Below are positions 26,350 through 36,364 of a stretch of DNA of 64,000 nt, one piece after another. The stretch lies in assembly GCA_963781805.1 (NCBI GenBank), contig CAWAHF010000004.1, positions 372,001-436,000 of the forward strand, given 5' to 3'. This DNA is from JAFGPL01 sp963781805 (GTDB lineage Bacteria; Bacteroidota; Bacteroidia; Bacteroidales; UBA10428). A model generated the notes under the pieces. The model saw only the letters and a program-made list of their open reading frames with translations. It had not been told where the DNA came from and searched no databases. Position numbers and translations under genes: made by a program. The number at the start of each line of letters is the position of its first letter. Positions within the stretch are counted from its first letter, which is position 1.

Positions 26350-28335
26350 ATGATGAAAAAATTTACAATTCTATCAGTTAGTCTATTCATTCTTTTATGG
26401 ATAGTTTCTTTTAGTTTGAAAGCCCAATCGATTTATGATCAACTTGCAGGTAAAATTTATGCTGTTGTTGACACAGGTGGAAACGGGGATTATAAAACCG
26501 TCGCTGAAGCAATAAGTTCGATTCCGGACAACAATGATACATGGAAAGTAATATTTGTAAGAAAAGGTACATATTATGAAAAAATCGTACTGGGATACAA
26601 AAAGACTCATGTGATATTAGTTGGCGAAGATGTTGACAGTACAAAAATAACCTATAGTGATTATGCGAGTTTATATGATAATGCTATTCAGCATGGACAT
26701 ACATTCAGTACCTATACATTCAGAGCTGATGCAAACGATTTTCAGGCTTACAATATTACATTTGAATGTACTGCAGGCACCAAAGGACAGGGTGTAGCAT
26801 TTCATTCCAATGGGGATCATCAGATACTATATCATTGCCGTTTGCTTGGTTATCAGGATACCTATTTTGATAATTTCCGTACCCGGCGATATATAAAAGA
26901 TTGTTTTATTGAAGGCGCTGTGGATTATATATTTGGTTGGGGTGTAACGCTTTTCGATAGTTGCCAGATTCATACCAGCGCTGCCGGATATATTTCAGCA
27001 GCAGCAACTCCTCAATATTATGAATTTGGCTATGTTTTTAAAGATTGCAGGCTAACTACAGGACTTGGAATTAGTAGCGTATCATTGGGAAGACCGTGGT
27101 TTGACTGGTCAAACATTTGTTACTTCCAATGTTGGGAGCCTCAGGGAATAATCCCTGGGGGATGGACAACCTGGTCAGAAAGAGAAAAAACTTGTATATA
27201 CAGAGAATTTGATTGTTTTGGACCAGGTTCTGATACAACCAACAGGGTTTATTTCGGTAAACAATTGGATCCTGCCAAAGCACCCAGATATAATATAGAT
27301 ACAATATTTGCAGCCAGCAATTTTCCAACCTACCTCGGATATGACGGAGATACTGCGGAACTTATGTTTTTGTTTCGCCGGTTTCAAAATTCCGGATATC
27401 CTGAACGTGCCGATACAATACTTTATGCCGGTAGGGACCATTATCCGACTTATCCTACCGATAACTGGTCTCCTGTTTTTTATGACACTGTTTACCAGGT
27501 CATTAAAAACAGTACATACCGCATGATGGATTCAATCAATGGAAAAATAACTATTGATAAACTCTTGATTGACGGAGAGGAATTACCCGGATTTGATCCT
27601 GGAGTGTTAAATTATGGTGTTGAACTGAATGAAAGCGATACGGTTAGCCCGGATATTGCAATAGTCGGTGAGGGTGTATCAGCAAGTGTGACTTATCCGA
27701 CTAGTTTGCCTGGTTTTGCCAAAATCACTGCGCTTTCAAGGGACAAGGTAAACGGAAATATCTATTCGATTTATCTTTCAAAAGATTCTTCCTATTGGGA
27801 TACACGACCAAAATTTATTGTGATAAACAGGAAAGATTCAATTATTCCGGAAAAAGGCAAGTATTCATATAACCTTAGACTGCAACCCGGAGATACAATT
27901 ATTAAATATTCTTTTGTTTATCTCAAGTATAACGGGCAATCTTATGAAAAAATATTACCCCCTTCGGTCCCGGGAGTGATCAAAATTGCGATGACTGCAA
28001 TCAATGAGTCATTAACTGATACTTTTTTCATACATGTTGATTTACCCTCGGAAGTCAGTGATCTACCTGTTTTAAATTCGCAATCTCTTTCGCTAATAAG
28101 TCCGGTATATGATAAATTATTAATCGAGAATAAGCAAAATATTTCCATGAGTCCGGAGATTAAAATTTTTGATCTGCAGGGCAAACTGATTTATTCCGGC
28201 ATAATTCATAACCTTCCTAATGGCATATCTGAGGTCGCAATTGATTTAAATCGTATAAAATCAGGGATTTATTTCTATAATATCAAGTACATGGATAAGG
28301 TTCTGAACGGAAAACTAATTAGTTTACATCCTTAG
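26350..28335 (+). CDS. Pectinesterase (CE8) with T9SS C-terminal sorting domain
   Basis: Removes methyl esters from homogalacturonan, releasing methanol. 661 residues: signal peptide (1-25, ending LKAQ), CE8 right-handed beta-helix (about 35-330), a linker region of unknown beta modules (about 340-580), and a T9SS type-A sorting domain (about 585-661) with IKIFDLQGKLIYSG and SGIYFYNIKY. Catalytic motifs are intact: GYQDTYF (about 166-172), DYIFGWG (about 192-198) and LGRPW. The sorting domain means it is sent across the outer membrane and probably anchored or released. Start is ATG 26350 or the next ATG. It precedes a second, T9SS-less pectinesterase by 99 bases. Confidence 0.95.
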   Translation: MMKKFTILSVSLFILLWIVSFSLKAQSIYDQLAGKIYAVVDTGGNGDYKTVAEAISSIPDNNDTWKVIFVRKGTYYEKIVLGYKKTHVILVGEDVDSTKITYSDYASLYDNAIQHGHTFSTYTFRADANDFQAYNITFECTAGTKGQGVAFHSNGDHQILYHCRLLGYQDTYFDNFRTRRYIKDCFIEGAVDYIFGWGVTLFDSCQIHTSAAGYISAAATPQYYEFGYVFKDCRLTTGLGISSVSLGRPWFDWSNICYFQCWEPQGIIPGGWTTWSEREKTCIYREFDCFGPGSDTTNRVYFGKQLDPAKAPRYNIDTIFAASNFPTYLGYDGDTAELMFLFRRFQNSGYPERADTILYAGRDHYPTYPTDNWSPVFYDTVYQVIKNSTYRMMDSINGKITIDKLLIDGEELPGFDPGVLNYGVELNESDTVSPDIAIVGEGVSASVTYPTSLPGFAKITALSRDKVNGNIYSIYLSKDSSYWDTRPKFIVINRKDSIIPEKGKYSYNLRLQPGDTIIKYSFVYLKYNGQSYEKILPPSVPGVIKIAMTAINESLTDTFFIHVDLPSEVSDLPVLNSQSLSLISPVYDKLLIENKQNISMSPEIKIFDLQGKLIYSGIIHNLPNGISEVAIDLNRIKSGIYFYNIKYMDKVLNGKLISLHP

Positions 28336-28434
28336 ATTAAGGATATTACATTATGTTAATTTGATTTTTACTACAATTTAATTTATTTAATTGTTTGTAA
28401 TAAAATATCTTATAATCTTTCATTAAGATTTAGC

Positions 28435-29424
28435 ATGAAGAATAAATTAAATAAAGTTATATTCACTGTTGTATGTTCATTTTTAATTGTATCAGCCGGA
28501 CGTGCGATTGAAATTTATAATATTGTTGTAGCATCTGATGGAAGCGGAGATTACGTTACTATCCAGGAAGCAGTCAATGCAACCCGTGATTTCAAAGATC
28601 AACGTACCATCATATTTATCAAAAACGGTATCTACAGGGAAAAACTTGTTATCCCCTCGTGGAAAACCAAAATCAGTTTCATTGGGGAAAGTGTGGAGAA
28701 TACAATCATCGATTATGATGATTATTCCGGTAAAGATGGACTAAGAACGTTTACCTCATATACAGTTAAAGTGTTGGGCAATGACTTCTATGCCGAAAAT
28801 ATTACGTTTCAGAATTCAGCGGGACCTGTAGGTCAGGCAGTTGCTCTGCATATTGAAGCCGACAGATGTGTTTTCAGAAATTGCAGGTTTCTGGGCAATC
28901 AGGATACCATGTATGCAGCAGGGGAAGGCTCAAGGCAATTATACTCCAATTGCTATATTGAAGGAACTACCGATTTTATTTTTGGCGCTGCGACCGCAGT
29001 ATTTGAAAACTGTCATATTCATAGCAAAAAGAATTCATATGTCACTGCTGCTTCAACACCCGAAGGTGCAGCCTACGGATATGTATTTCTGAATTGTAAA
29101 CTCACTGCCGACTCTTCACTCAACAAAGTATATCTTGGCCGTCCATGGAGAGCGTATGCCAGAGTAGTCTATATCAAATGTGCATTGGGAGCACATATTG
29201 TTCCTGAAGGTTGGAATAATTGGAGCAAACCTGAGCGTGAATCTACTGCTTATTACGCTGAATATCAAAATACGGGACCAGGTTCTGATACCACCTCAAG
29301 AGTTAGTTGGTCTAAGCAACTCACAGATAAGGAAGCGGAAGCTTACACGCTGGATAATATCTTATCACTGAAAAATATTGATGATACTCCGTATAAAAAA
29401 TGGTATAATTTTAAAATTCAATAA
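28435..29424 (+). CDS. Pectinesterase (CE8), exported
   Basis: A 329-residue protein consisting of a signal peptide (1-24, ending AGRAIE) and one CE8 domain with GNQDTMY (about 154-160), DFIFGAA (about 179-185) and LGRPWRAY (about 226-233), so the Asp pair and Arg/Trp of the active site are present. Unlike the neighbour it has no sorting domain, so it probably stays in the periplasm. The two proteins share the same motif order but are divergent, so they may be old paralogs working in different compartments. The GH2 gene follows after 90 bases. Confidence 0.95.
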   Translation: MKNKLNKVIFTVVCSFLIVSAGRAIEIYNIVVASDGSGDYVTIQEAVNATRDFKDQRTIIFIKNGIYREKLVIPSWKTKISFIGESVENTIIDYDDYSGKDGLRTFTSYTVKVLGNDFYAENITFQNSAGPVGQAVALHIEADRCVFRNCRFLGNQDTMYAAGEGSRQLYSNCYIEGTTDFIFGAATAVFENCHIHSKKNSYVTAASTPEGAAYGYVFLNCKLTADSSLNKVYLGRPWRAYARVVYIKCALGAHIVPEGWNNWSKPERESTAYYAEYQNTGPGSDTTSRVSWSKQLTDKEAEAYTLDNILSLKNIDDTPYKKWYNFKIQ

Positions 29425-29514
29425 ATCTTTTATTTAAATTATATTAATTATATTAAAAGTTTATACTTCAAATAAAAATATCTTTCCTGTTAAATTTTAT
29501 AGATGCAATGATTT

Positions 29515-32500
29515 ATGATTTATCCCGGGAAATACATTCTGACACTAATTCTGATAGTTTCTTCACAACTTGCATTTAGCCAGAAAAAAATTCGTCAGGA
29601 TATACCACTGGATTTAAACTGGGAGACAATTGCCAATGATTCTGACAGTTCAGCGTACCGGGGATTTGAATCGCCCGGTTATGTGACAACAGGATGGGAA
29701 TCCGTTGACATTCCTCATAACTGGGACAAATACGAAGGGTATCGCCGTTTGGTACATGGCAATCGTCATGGTTATGCCTGGTACCGAAAGAAATTTTCGC
29801 TCCCTGCCGACGACCATGAGAAGAAATATTTCTTATGGTTTGAAGGTGTTGGATCTTATGCCACGGTTTATTTAAACGGAACATATGTTGGATATCATGC
29901 GGGTGGAAGAACTTCATTTATGTTAGATATTACCCCGTATATACAATCCGGAAAGCATGAAAATATCCTGGCTGTTCGTGCAGATCATCCTGTATATATC
30001 AGGGATTTACCCTGGGTTTGCGGAGGTTGTTCACCGGAATGGGGCTTTTCTGAAGGATCACAACCCATGGGGATATTCCGTTCGGTACATTTGATAATAA
30101 CGGGAAAAATATTGATTGAACCCTTTGGAGTGCATATCTGGAATGATACTACCATCTCGGATAAATCGGCTGAATTATATGTTGAAACTGAAGTCAAAAA
30201 CTACGATTCCAAACCGCAGAAAATAAGTTTAATCAGCAGGTTAAAAGATAAGAATGGAATAATTATAGCTGAATCGGAAACGACGGATAAGCTTCCGGAA
30301 GGTGAAATCCGGATTCTGAAAAATCCCTCTTTAAAAGTAAATCATCCGCTATTATGGTCATTGGATAATCCTTATCTGTATACACTTGAATCAGAACTTA
30401 GAATTCAGGGAAAAACTGTTGATGCAACTACCATAAAATATGGTATTCGATGGATAAGCTGGCCCATAGGTCAGGAAAATTCCACCGGTCAATTCCTGTT
30501 AAATGGTAAACCTGTTTTTATCAACGGTACTGCCGAATATGAACACATGATGGGCAAGAGCCATGCTTTTAGCAAAGATCAAATAAAAGCAAGAGTGGAA
30601 CAAATCAGGGCTGCTGGTTTTAATGCGTTCAGAGATGCTCATCAGCCACATAATTTATATTATCAGGAATTCTGGGATAGTCTGGGCATGCTTTTCTGGC
30701 CGCAATTTGCTGCACATATATGGTTTGATACTCCGGGTTTCAAATCCAACTTCAAACAATTGCTTACCGATTGGGTAAAAGAGAGACGCAATTGTCCTTC
30801 GGTGATTTTGTGGGGATTGGAAAATGAAAGTTCCTTACCTGAACCGTTTGCCAGGGAGTGTGCTGATATCATTCGCAGACTGGATCCCACTGCTTCAATA
30901 CAGCGAAAGATAACAACATGCAATGGTGGAACAGGTACCGATTGGAATGTTATTCAAAACTGGTCAGGCACCTATGCGGGAGATCTCTTTAAATATGATG
31001 AGGACCAGAAGAATGAACTGCTGAATGGCGAGTATGGCGCCTGGCGGAGCATTGATCTCCATTCCGAAGGGGAGTTTGCAGAAGGTGGAATTAATAGCGA
31101 AAATCGGATGTGTCAGGTGTTGGAAACCAAAATCAGACTGGCTGAACAGGCAAAGGACTCAAGTTGTGGTCAGTTTCAATGGATATTCAATTCGCACGAA
31201 AATCCTGGCAGAACGCAGAATGGTGAAGGATATCGTGAAATGGACAGGATTGGTCCTGTGAATTACAAAGGACTGTTTACCGCTTGGGGTGAGCCGTTGG
31301 ATGCCTATTATCTGTTTCGTTCCAATTATGCCCCGAAAGAAACAGAACCGATGGTATATATTGTTTCACATTCATGGCCTGACCGGTGGACTCAACCCGG
31401 GATAAAGGACAATATCATTGCTTATTCAAATTGTGATGAAGTGGAATTGTTTAATGATGTTAATTCTGTCTCCCTGGGAAAAAGAAGTTATAACGGTATT
31501 GGAAATCACTTTAGATGGGATAGTGTAAATTTAAGATATAATGTTATTTATGCAATTGGATATGTTCAAAAGAAAGCTGTTGCCAGCGATGTGATCGTAT
31601 TGCATCATCTTCCGGAAGCGCCTCATTTGAAAGATTTATATCCATCGGATGACCATGTATTATTGCCGGATTCTGACTATACTTATCTATACAGGATAAA
31701 TTGCGGGGGACCTGAATATACTGACCGTTTCGGAAATATTTGGCTGGCCGACAGACATAAGACGGATAGTTTATCCTGGGGAAGTCTATCCTGGACAGAT
31801 GAATTTTCCGGATTGCCACCTTACTATGCCAGTCAGAGACGTACCTTTGATCCTATCGGAGGTACTCAGGACTGGAAACTTTTCCAAACCTTTCGGTATG
31901 GAAGGGATAAACTGAATTATGAATTTCCGGTTGAAAAAGGAGAGTACCTGGTGGTACTTTATTTTATTGAACCCTGGTATGGTGCAGGTGGTGGTTTGGA
32001 CTGTACCGGATGGAGGAAATTTGATGTAGCTGTAAATGGAAATACTTTAATTAAAGATTTAGATATATGGAAGGAATATGGTCATGACCAGTTAATTAAA
32101 AAAAACATTTATACTTCGATAGGGGAGGGAAAACTGGTAATTTCATTTCCAAAAGTAAGTTCAGATCAGGCAGTGATTTCTGCAATAGCTATCGCGGCCA
32201 AAGGAAAAGGATTACCAAAAAAAATGCCACAGAATTCATTTATCCGTGACTTTAACATGGATACTATCCCGGATATTAAAAAATGGAGCATCCGCGCATG
32301 GCTTGATACAGGCGAAAAACAGTATTCAGATGATGACGTGACATTCACATCCCTGCCTCCAAATCTTTATGGAGCCGAATGGATTTGTACTCCGAAATTT
32401 TTTACTGGAAAGTACTCTACGGCATTTGCTTCCTTTTCATTAAGAATCGAAGCCGATGTATTTATTGCATTAAATATCAAGATTGATTCAGTTCCGGTCT

Positions 32501-33087
32501 GGATGAAAGATTATACCCCCACCAAAACATTTATTGAGAATGATGATTCATCAGATAACAAATTCCTGCTTTATTGCAAACGATATGCTGCCGATTCGTT
32601 AGTCAGGCTGGGAATCAATGGAAAATCTTCAGGAGCTGTTCCTAAAATGTATACAACTTTTATTGTGCCGGTTTCATCCCTGGGACAGGCGGTTGATCAA
32701 AGACCCCAAATTAAGTATCCGGCTGTTCTTGCAAAGCGGATAGGTGATGGATTAATTCTAAAAGAAGATAAAGGGGTTGAGTATGTCAGTTTCTCAAAGA
32801 ATACGGCTGATTCGCTCGAATGGGAAATTCAAGTTGGTATTGGCGATTCATATACCTTACAATTCAGGTATTTGAATAATTCAGATGACGCTATTCCAAT
32901 GTCCCTCACAATTCAGGATATGAATAACCATCTCATACACTCCAAAACGCTTGAATTTCCAGTCGAAAATTTGCATTGGAAAACACTAAAAACCTTTACG
33001 GGCAGCATTAATGCAGGAACTTATACTATTAAGCTAACTCCTGCCGGAAGTAAAGGTCTGAGAATTGAAATGCTTACGGTTCAATGA
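29515..33087 (+). CDS. Large secreted GH2 beta-glycosidase with malectin domain
   Basis: A 1190-residue protein with a signal peptide (1-22, ending AFSQ). Order: GH2 sugar-binding jelly roll (about 35-215; SVDIPHNWD), Ig-like domain (about 220-320), (beta/alpha)8 barrel (about 330-600), then a malectin-like module (about 715-895; YLYRINCGGPEYTDRFG) and about 290 further residues of unknown beta structure. The acid/base Glu is in WGLENES (about 430-436) and the nucleophile is probably Glu in NGEYGAW (about 503-509). GH2 members of this shape are beta-galactosidases, beta-glucuronidases or related exo-enzymes; the substrate here is likely a pectin side chain. A near -7 box TATCTTTC lies at 29479-29486. 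Confidence 0.9.
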   Translation: MIYPGKYILTLILIVSSQLAFSQKKIRQDIPLDLNWETIANDSDSSAYRGFESPGYVTTGWESVDIPHNWDKYEGYRRLVHGNRHGYAWYRKKFSLPADDHEKKYFLWFEGVGSYATVYLNGTYVGYHAGGRTSFMLDITPYIQSGKHENILAVRADHPVYIRDLPWVCGGCSPEWGFSEGSQPMGIFRSVHLIITGKILIEPFGVHIWNDTTISDKSAELYVETEVKNYDSKPQKISLISRLKDKNGIIIAESETTDKLPEGEIRILKNPSLKVNHPLLWSLDNPYLYTLESELRIQGKTVDATTIKYGIRWISWPIGQENSTGQFLLNGKPVFINGTAEYEHMMGKSHAFSKDQIKARVEQIRAAGFNAFRDAHQPHNLYYQEFWDSLGMLFWPQFAAHIWFDTPGFKSNFKQLLTDWVKERRNCPSVILWGLENESSLPEPFARECADIIRRLDPTASIQRKITTCNGGTGTDWNVIQNWSGTYAGDLFKYDEDQKNELLNGEYGAWRSIDLHSEGEFAEGGINSENRMCQVLETKIRLAEQAKDSSCGQFQWIFNSHENPGRTQNGEGYREMDRIGPVNYKGLFTAWGEPLDAYYLFRSNYAPKETEPMVYIVSHSWPDRWTQPGIKDNIIAYSNCDEVELFNDVNSVSLGKRSYNGIGNHFRWDSVNLRYNVIYAIGYVQKKAVASDVIVLHHLPEAPHLKDLYPSDDHVLLPDSDYTYLYRINCGGPEYTDRFGNIWLADRHKTDSLSWGSLSWTDEFSGLPPYYASQRRTFDPIGGTQDWKLFQTFRYGRDKLNYEFPVEKGEYLVVLYFIEPWYGAGGGLDCTGWRKFDVAVNGNTLIKDLDIWKEYGHDQLIKKNIYTSIGEGKLVISFPKVSSDQAVISAIAIAAKGKGLPKKMPQNSFIRDFNMDTIPDIKKWSIRAWLDTGEKQYSDDDVTFTSLPPNLYGAEWICTPKFFTGKYSTAFASFSLRIEADVFIALNIKIDSVPVWMKDYTPTKTFIENDDSSDNKFLLYCKRYAADSLVRLGINGKSSGAVPKMYTTFIVPVSSLGQAVDQRPQIKYPAVLAKRIGDGLILKEDKGVEYVSFSKNTADSLEWEIQVGIGDSYTLQFRYLNNSDDAIPMSLTIQDMNNHLIHSKTLEFPVENLHWKTLKTFTGSINAGTYTIKLTPAGSKGLRIEMLTVQ

Positions 33088-33157
33088 TTTGAGGAATTTA
33101 TCTGATTTAAAATTATTAAACATCCAGTTTAGTTGATATGATATATTTATTTAAAAA

Positions 33158-33721
33158 TCAACTTGATGATAATTCTTTAGTTATTTGCCAATCCAACAGG
33201 TTTTCAAACCGGAACCTGTTCCATATGGCTACAAACTTATTGACAATTATAGGGTGAAGATTAGAAAAAAGCGAACCTGAATTTTTAGTCTCCCTTTCTT
33301 TATTGGCAATCTTTTTTTCAGGAATTTCAAACAACCAGTTTGCAAATTTTTCCAGATTAACAATAATAGATCTATATCGATATTCAATTTCATTTGAATC
33401 CGCAGGCGGAAAAAATTCTATGATTTCTTTTTCTCTGTTCATTTTGTCATAGAACATTAATAGGGTTTTTACAGTCCAATTAAAAGCTTTTTGAATCAGT
33501 TCTGAACTGTAATCATAAAAAACGGGCAGCCACTTTTCTGATACTCTCCGGGCTGCCAGATAAACTATCCCTGTATTGGTGATAATAAATTTAACGGAGG
33601 GATTATCCATTAAATCTTTTTTATCCCTGGTATCATCAAAAAAATTATCAGCGAAACGATATAGCAGATTGACGGTGGAATTTTCTGTCCGGGTAAGAAT
33701 ATTTTCAAATGCTTTATGCAT
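33158..33721 (-). CDS. Hypothetical protein, divergent partner of 33980-35125
   Basis: A 187-residue soluble, mostly helical protein with no signal peptide, membrane helix or recognised domain. It is rich in aromatic and charged residues (FADNFFDDTRDKKDLMDN; VIYLAARRVSEKWLPVFYDY). Start ATG 33721 sits 25 bases from a TTAAGT-TT-ACTTAA palindrome at 33746-33759. It is transcribed away from the 33980 gene, from which it is separated by a palindrome-rich 258-bp gap, so shared control is likely. No function is assigned. Confidence 0.65.
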   Translation of the reverse strand: MHKAFENILTRTENSTVNLLYRFADNFFDDTRDKKDLMDNPSVKFIITNTGIVYLAARRVSEKWLPVFYDYSSELIQKAFNWTVKTLLMFYDKMNREKEIIEFFPPADSNEIEYRYRSIIVNLEKFANWLFEIPEKKIANKERETKNSGSLFSNLHPIIVNKFVAIWNRFRFENLLDWQITKELSSS

Positions 33722-33745
33722 GGCGATTAGGTTAAAATTATATTT

Positions 33746-33970
33746 TTAAGTTTACTTAATTATTTATTACATATAATAAATATAATATATGTCTATATCA
33801 GTATTCGGAACATATTTCAAAATTAAAAATAATTATATAAAACATTATATTATAACATTTTAAGTTATTTTTTCACACTTAATTTTTAAATTAAGTCAAA
33901 CGAATTAAATATTTCAAAATACTTAATATATTTTTAAGTTTAACTTAATTATTATATATTTGTGACTTAA
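33746..33970. promoter_or_regulatory. Array of TTAAGT/ACTTAA palindromes (putative operators)
   Basis: The gap between the two divergent hypothetical genes holds nine TTAAGT or ACTTAA hexamers. Three form clean palindromes: 33746-33759 (TTAAGT-TT-ACTTAA), 33877-33896 (ACTTAATTT-TT-AAATTAAGT) and 33934-33948 (TTAAGTT-T-AACTTAA); the last directly precedes the -7 box at 33955. Palindromes flank both start sites, as expected for a dimeric regulator acting on both genes. The region is very AT-rich, so some excess is expected, but the paired spacing is hard to explain by composition alone. Confidence 0.55.
33955..33962 (+). promoter_or_regulatory. Predicted -7 promoter box (TATATTTG)
   Basis: An exact TAnnTTTG match 18 bases before the ATG at 33980, giving a leader of about 11 bases. 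It sits 6 bases after the palindrome at 33934-33948, so a protein bound there would compete with RNA polymerase. Confidence 0.5.
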
Positions 33971-33979
33971 TTGTTGTGT

Positions 33980-35125
33980 ATGATACAGCAATTTTCTTTC
34001 AAAAAACATCCTATACTGGATGTCCTGGAAAGAATTGATATACTCTTTCCAGGCATTCGGAAAGCTATTGCCATTTTTTTTGATCCGGATGAAAACAGGA
34101 TAGTTTCGTTTGAAAAAAGAAAGGACAATGACCAGCTCTCTTTTATTGAGCCTGATAGTCTGCTTACGGATATTTCCAAAGAGAGAACTCGGAACATACC
34201 CTATAGCTGGGTGGATGATATAGAAGATCAGGAGACAGGTAGTTCAAAACCCTTTCAGATGGAACTTGAGGATGAGTATCAAAAAAATGTTCTTTTGATT
34301 AGGCTTACGGGTAATCACGACAACGGGAAAGATTTAATTTACTTTTATCTGGATGAAGGAATCAGTATTTTTCAATTCAGCGTGGACAAAACACCTCTGT
34401 CTACCCGTGAAAAAAATCTGACAGGACAGCTGGTTTATAATTCACTGCAATTAATTTTATCTCAACATAGGCAGAATTCATCACTATTTCATCTGTTTAA
34501 TGCATCCTTTCAAAATACAATCGAAAATTTGAAAAGTAATGAATCAGAATTGAAATCGACCAGGCAAAATTATATGCAAAGCATTATTTCGTTTTGCAAC
34601 TATCATTTGCAACGTATTTCCGATGCCTCTGCATTTACCTTTCAGCTTTCAGAAAAAGCAATCGAAAAAATTGGTACGTACAAAGACAAATTTGAGCTGC
34701 TCGAGAACATCATTACCAATGCAGCCTCCGTTGCTGTTAACCGGAGTTTTGACAAAGAGGGAAGCATTGTGGTAATTGACAGCAGTGACATTATTTTTTA
34801 TTCCTACGAACCTGAAAAGACTGAATTACATATCGCAGAAACCGATCGCTATTCGAAAACTCGCGATATACTTGATCGGTATGAATTTGCAGCAGAAAAA
34901 GTATTGGAAAACAATCTTCCTTTAAACGGCAAAAACGTGGGCAACTATTGCTCCAATGGTATATCTCCCAGTGCCATTACAGATTCAATTAATAAACACA
35001 AACAAAAAATGCTTACGTTATTTGAAATGAATCCGACGAAATGGCCTATCATTCGGAACAGATTCAGGCCTGTTGCAAAACTTTTATCGGAACATAAAGG
35101 AAACCGGATGAAAATCGCCAATTAA
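33980..35125 (+). CDS. Hypothetical protein with possible C-terminal helix-turn-helix
   Basis: A 381-residue soluble protein; ATG 33980 is chosen over in-frame TTG codons at 33971 and 33974 because the -7 box ends at 33962. The N-terminal half (about 1-160) is mixed alpha/beta (AIAIFFDPDENRIVSFEKRK), followed by a long helical stretch (about 160-240). Around residues 317-345 the pattern KNVGNYCSNGISPSAITDSINKH looks like a helix-turn-helix, followed by PTKWPIIRNRFRPVAKLL. This makes a DNA-binding regulator plausible, and the nearby palindromes its possible target, but both are inferences. No signal peptide or catalytic motif is visible. A MORN-repeat gene follows after 78 bases. Confidence 0.6.
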   Translation: MIQQFSFKKHPILDVLERIDILFPGIRKAIAIFFDPDENRIVSFEKRKDNDQLSFIEPDSLLTDISKERTRNIPYSWVDDIEDQETGSSKPFQMELEDEYQKNVLLIRLTGNHDNGKDLIYFYLDEGISIFQFSVDKTPLSTREKNLTGQLVYNSLQLILSQHRQNSSLFHLFNASFQNTIENLKSNESELKSTRQNYMQSIISFCNYHLQRISDASAFTFQLSEKAIEKIGTYKDKFELLENIITNAASVAVNRSFDKEGSIVVIDSSDIIFYSYEPEKTELHIAETDRYSKTRDILDRYEFAAEKVLENNLPLNGKNVGNYCSNGISPSAITDSINKHKQKMLTLFEMNPTKWPIIRNRFRPVAKLLSEHKGNRMKIAN

Positions 35126-35203
35126 GGCAAAACTTTGCACCACTTTGCTACGTATAAACAATAAAATTTATAATTTTAAGTTAAACAGTTAAAAATCCAA
35201 CTT

Positions 35204-35662
35204 ATGCGTACAATATTTTCATTTTGTCTACTGTTTATGGTCTCCTCCCTGATTTATGCCCAGGAAAAAGCAGGGTGTGTCTCTGGTAATTGTGAAAACG
35301 GAAGCGGAACGTATGTATATTCCAACGGATATCATTTTAAAGGTGATTTTCTAAATGGAAAGAGAGAAGGCAGGGGACTGCTAACTTGTCCCGATGGAGC
35401 TAGTTATGAAGGTATGTGGGCTAACGATGAATTTAACGGACAGGGGACCTATAAATGGCCCGATGGTGCAAAATACACAGGTGAGTGGAAAGACGGCATC
35501 CAGGATGGTTATGGCATTTATTTCTATGCCAATGGAGATAAGTATACCGGTTATTTCAAGAACAATAAATTTCAAGGCAAAGGTGCCTATACCTGGGCAA
35601 ACGGACAGAGTGTATCAGGCACATATGAAAACGGAGAGTTAGTTAGTTCTGACAGCAAATAA
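35204..35662 (+). CDS. Secreted MORN-repeat protein
   Basis: A 152-residue protein with a signal peptide (1-19, ending IYAQ) and about five MORN repeats (residues 30-150) with the YEGMWANDEFNGQGTYKWPDG pattern, each predicted to form a beta-hairpin. MORN repeats act as scaffolds or membrane-binding surfaces; no enzymatic domain is attached. A TTAAGT hexamer also occurs 28 bases before its start (35176-35181), hinting at control in common with the divergent pair upstream, but one hexamer is weak evidence. Confidence 0.85.
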   Translation: MRTIFSFCLLFMVSSLIYAQEKAGCVSGNCENGSGTYVYSNGYHFKGDFLNGKREGRGLLTCPDGASYEGMWANDEFNGQGTYKWPDGAKYTGEWKDGIQDGYGIYFYANGDKYTGYFKNNKFQGKGAYTWANGQSVSGTYENGELVSSDSK

Positions 35663-36364
35663 ATTAGATACTTCCACAAAGTATAATTTTCAATGTTAAT
35701 TAAAATCCTTTCTTTGGAATTTATTTTCGCACATACTAATAAATCAATTTTAATTGACTTTATGAGTTGCGCTAAAAATTAAAAACCACATCGGGCACAT
35801 CAGAATACTCATAGTGGATTAACCGCAGAGACAGACAAAGAAGGTGCAATGGACGCAAAGAAAAAGTTGTTATAAAACTTCACAAAGTTTACGCAATAAG
35901 AGTCGCGTTTACGATTCTTCCCAAATTAGTCAAATGGCTTATAATATTAAGACTAACAACACGCTTCAGTGTAGTGTTAAATGCTAATCATCTATGGAGG
36001 GAGCAGACTTCAGACTGCTTTTTCCAAAATTTAATCGTAGGCTAAAAATGTCAGGTAAATAAATGGCTAACTGGCAATGAATGAAGGAGCGCCAGAGATC
36101 TTATGAACCACTGTTGGCATTGAATAACCAGTATCCCGTCGAATAAGGAACATGCTCTTATTCTCTCGCGGATTTGTATTCATCAATATAACCAAAGGTG
36201 TCATTTAAAAATTGTTTATCCTCCTTGAGAAATAAAGATTGCTTTTTGAGTTTTCTCGTTACAATACCTTATCAGCAACACTGAATTTCTACTTAGGAGA
36301 ATACGTATTGTATAAAATCAGAATAACCCTAACAGATTACCTTGTAGAAGTTATACAATGCATA
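35663..36364. other. 702-bp gene-free stretch
   Basis: No protein-like reading frame was found. Degenerate tracts resembling GCAGAGAC/GCAAAG words occur at 35818-35900, and an AGCAGACTTCAGACTGCTTT partial palindrome at 36003-36022. These are typical of decayed dispersed repeats. It ends at the MITE-like element. Confidence 0.5.
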
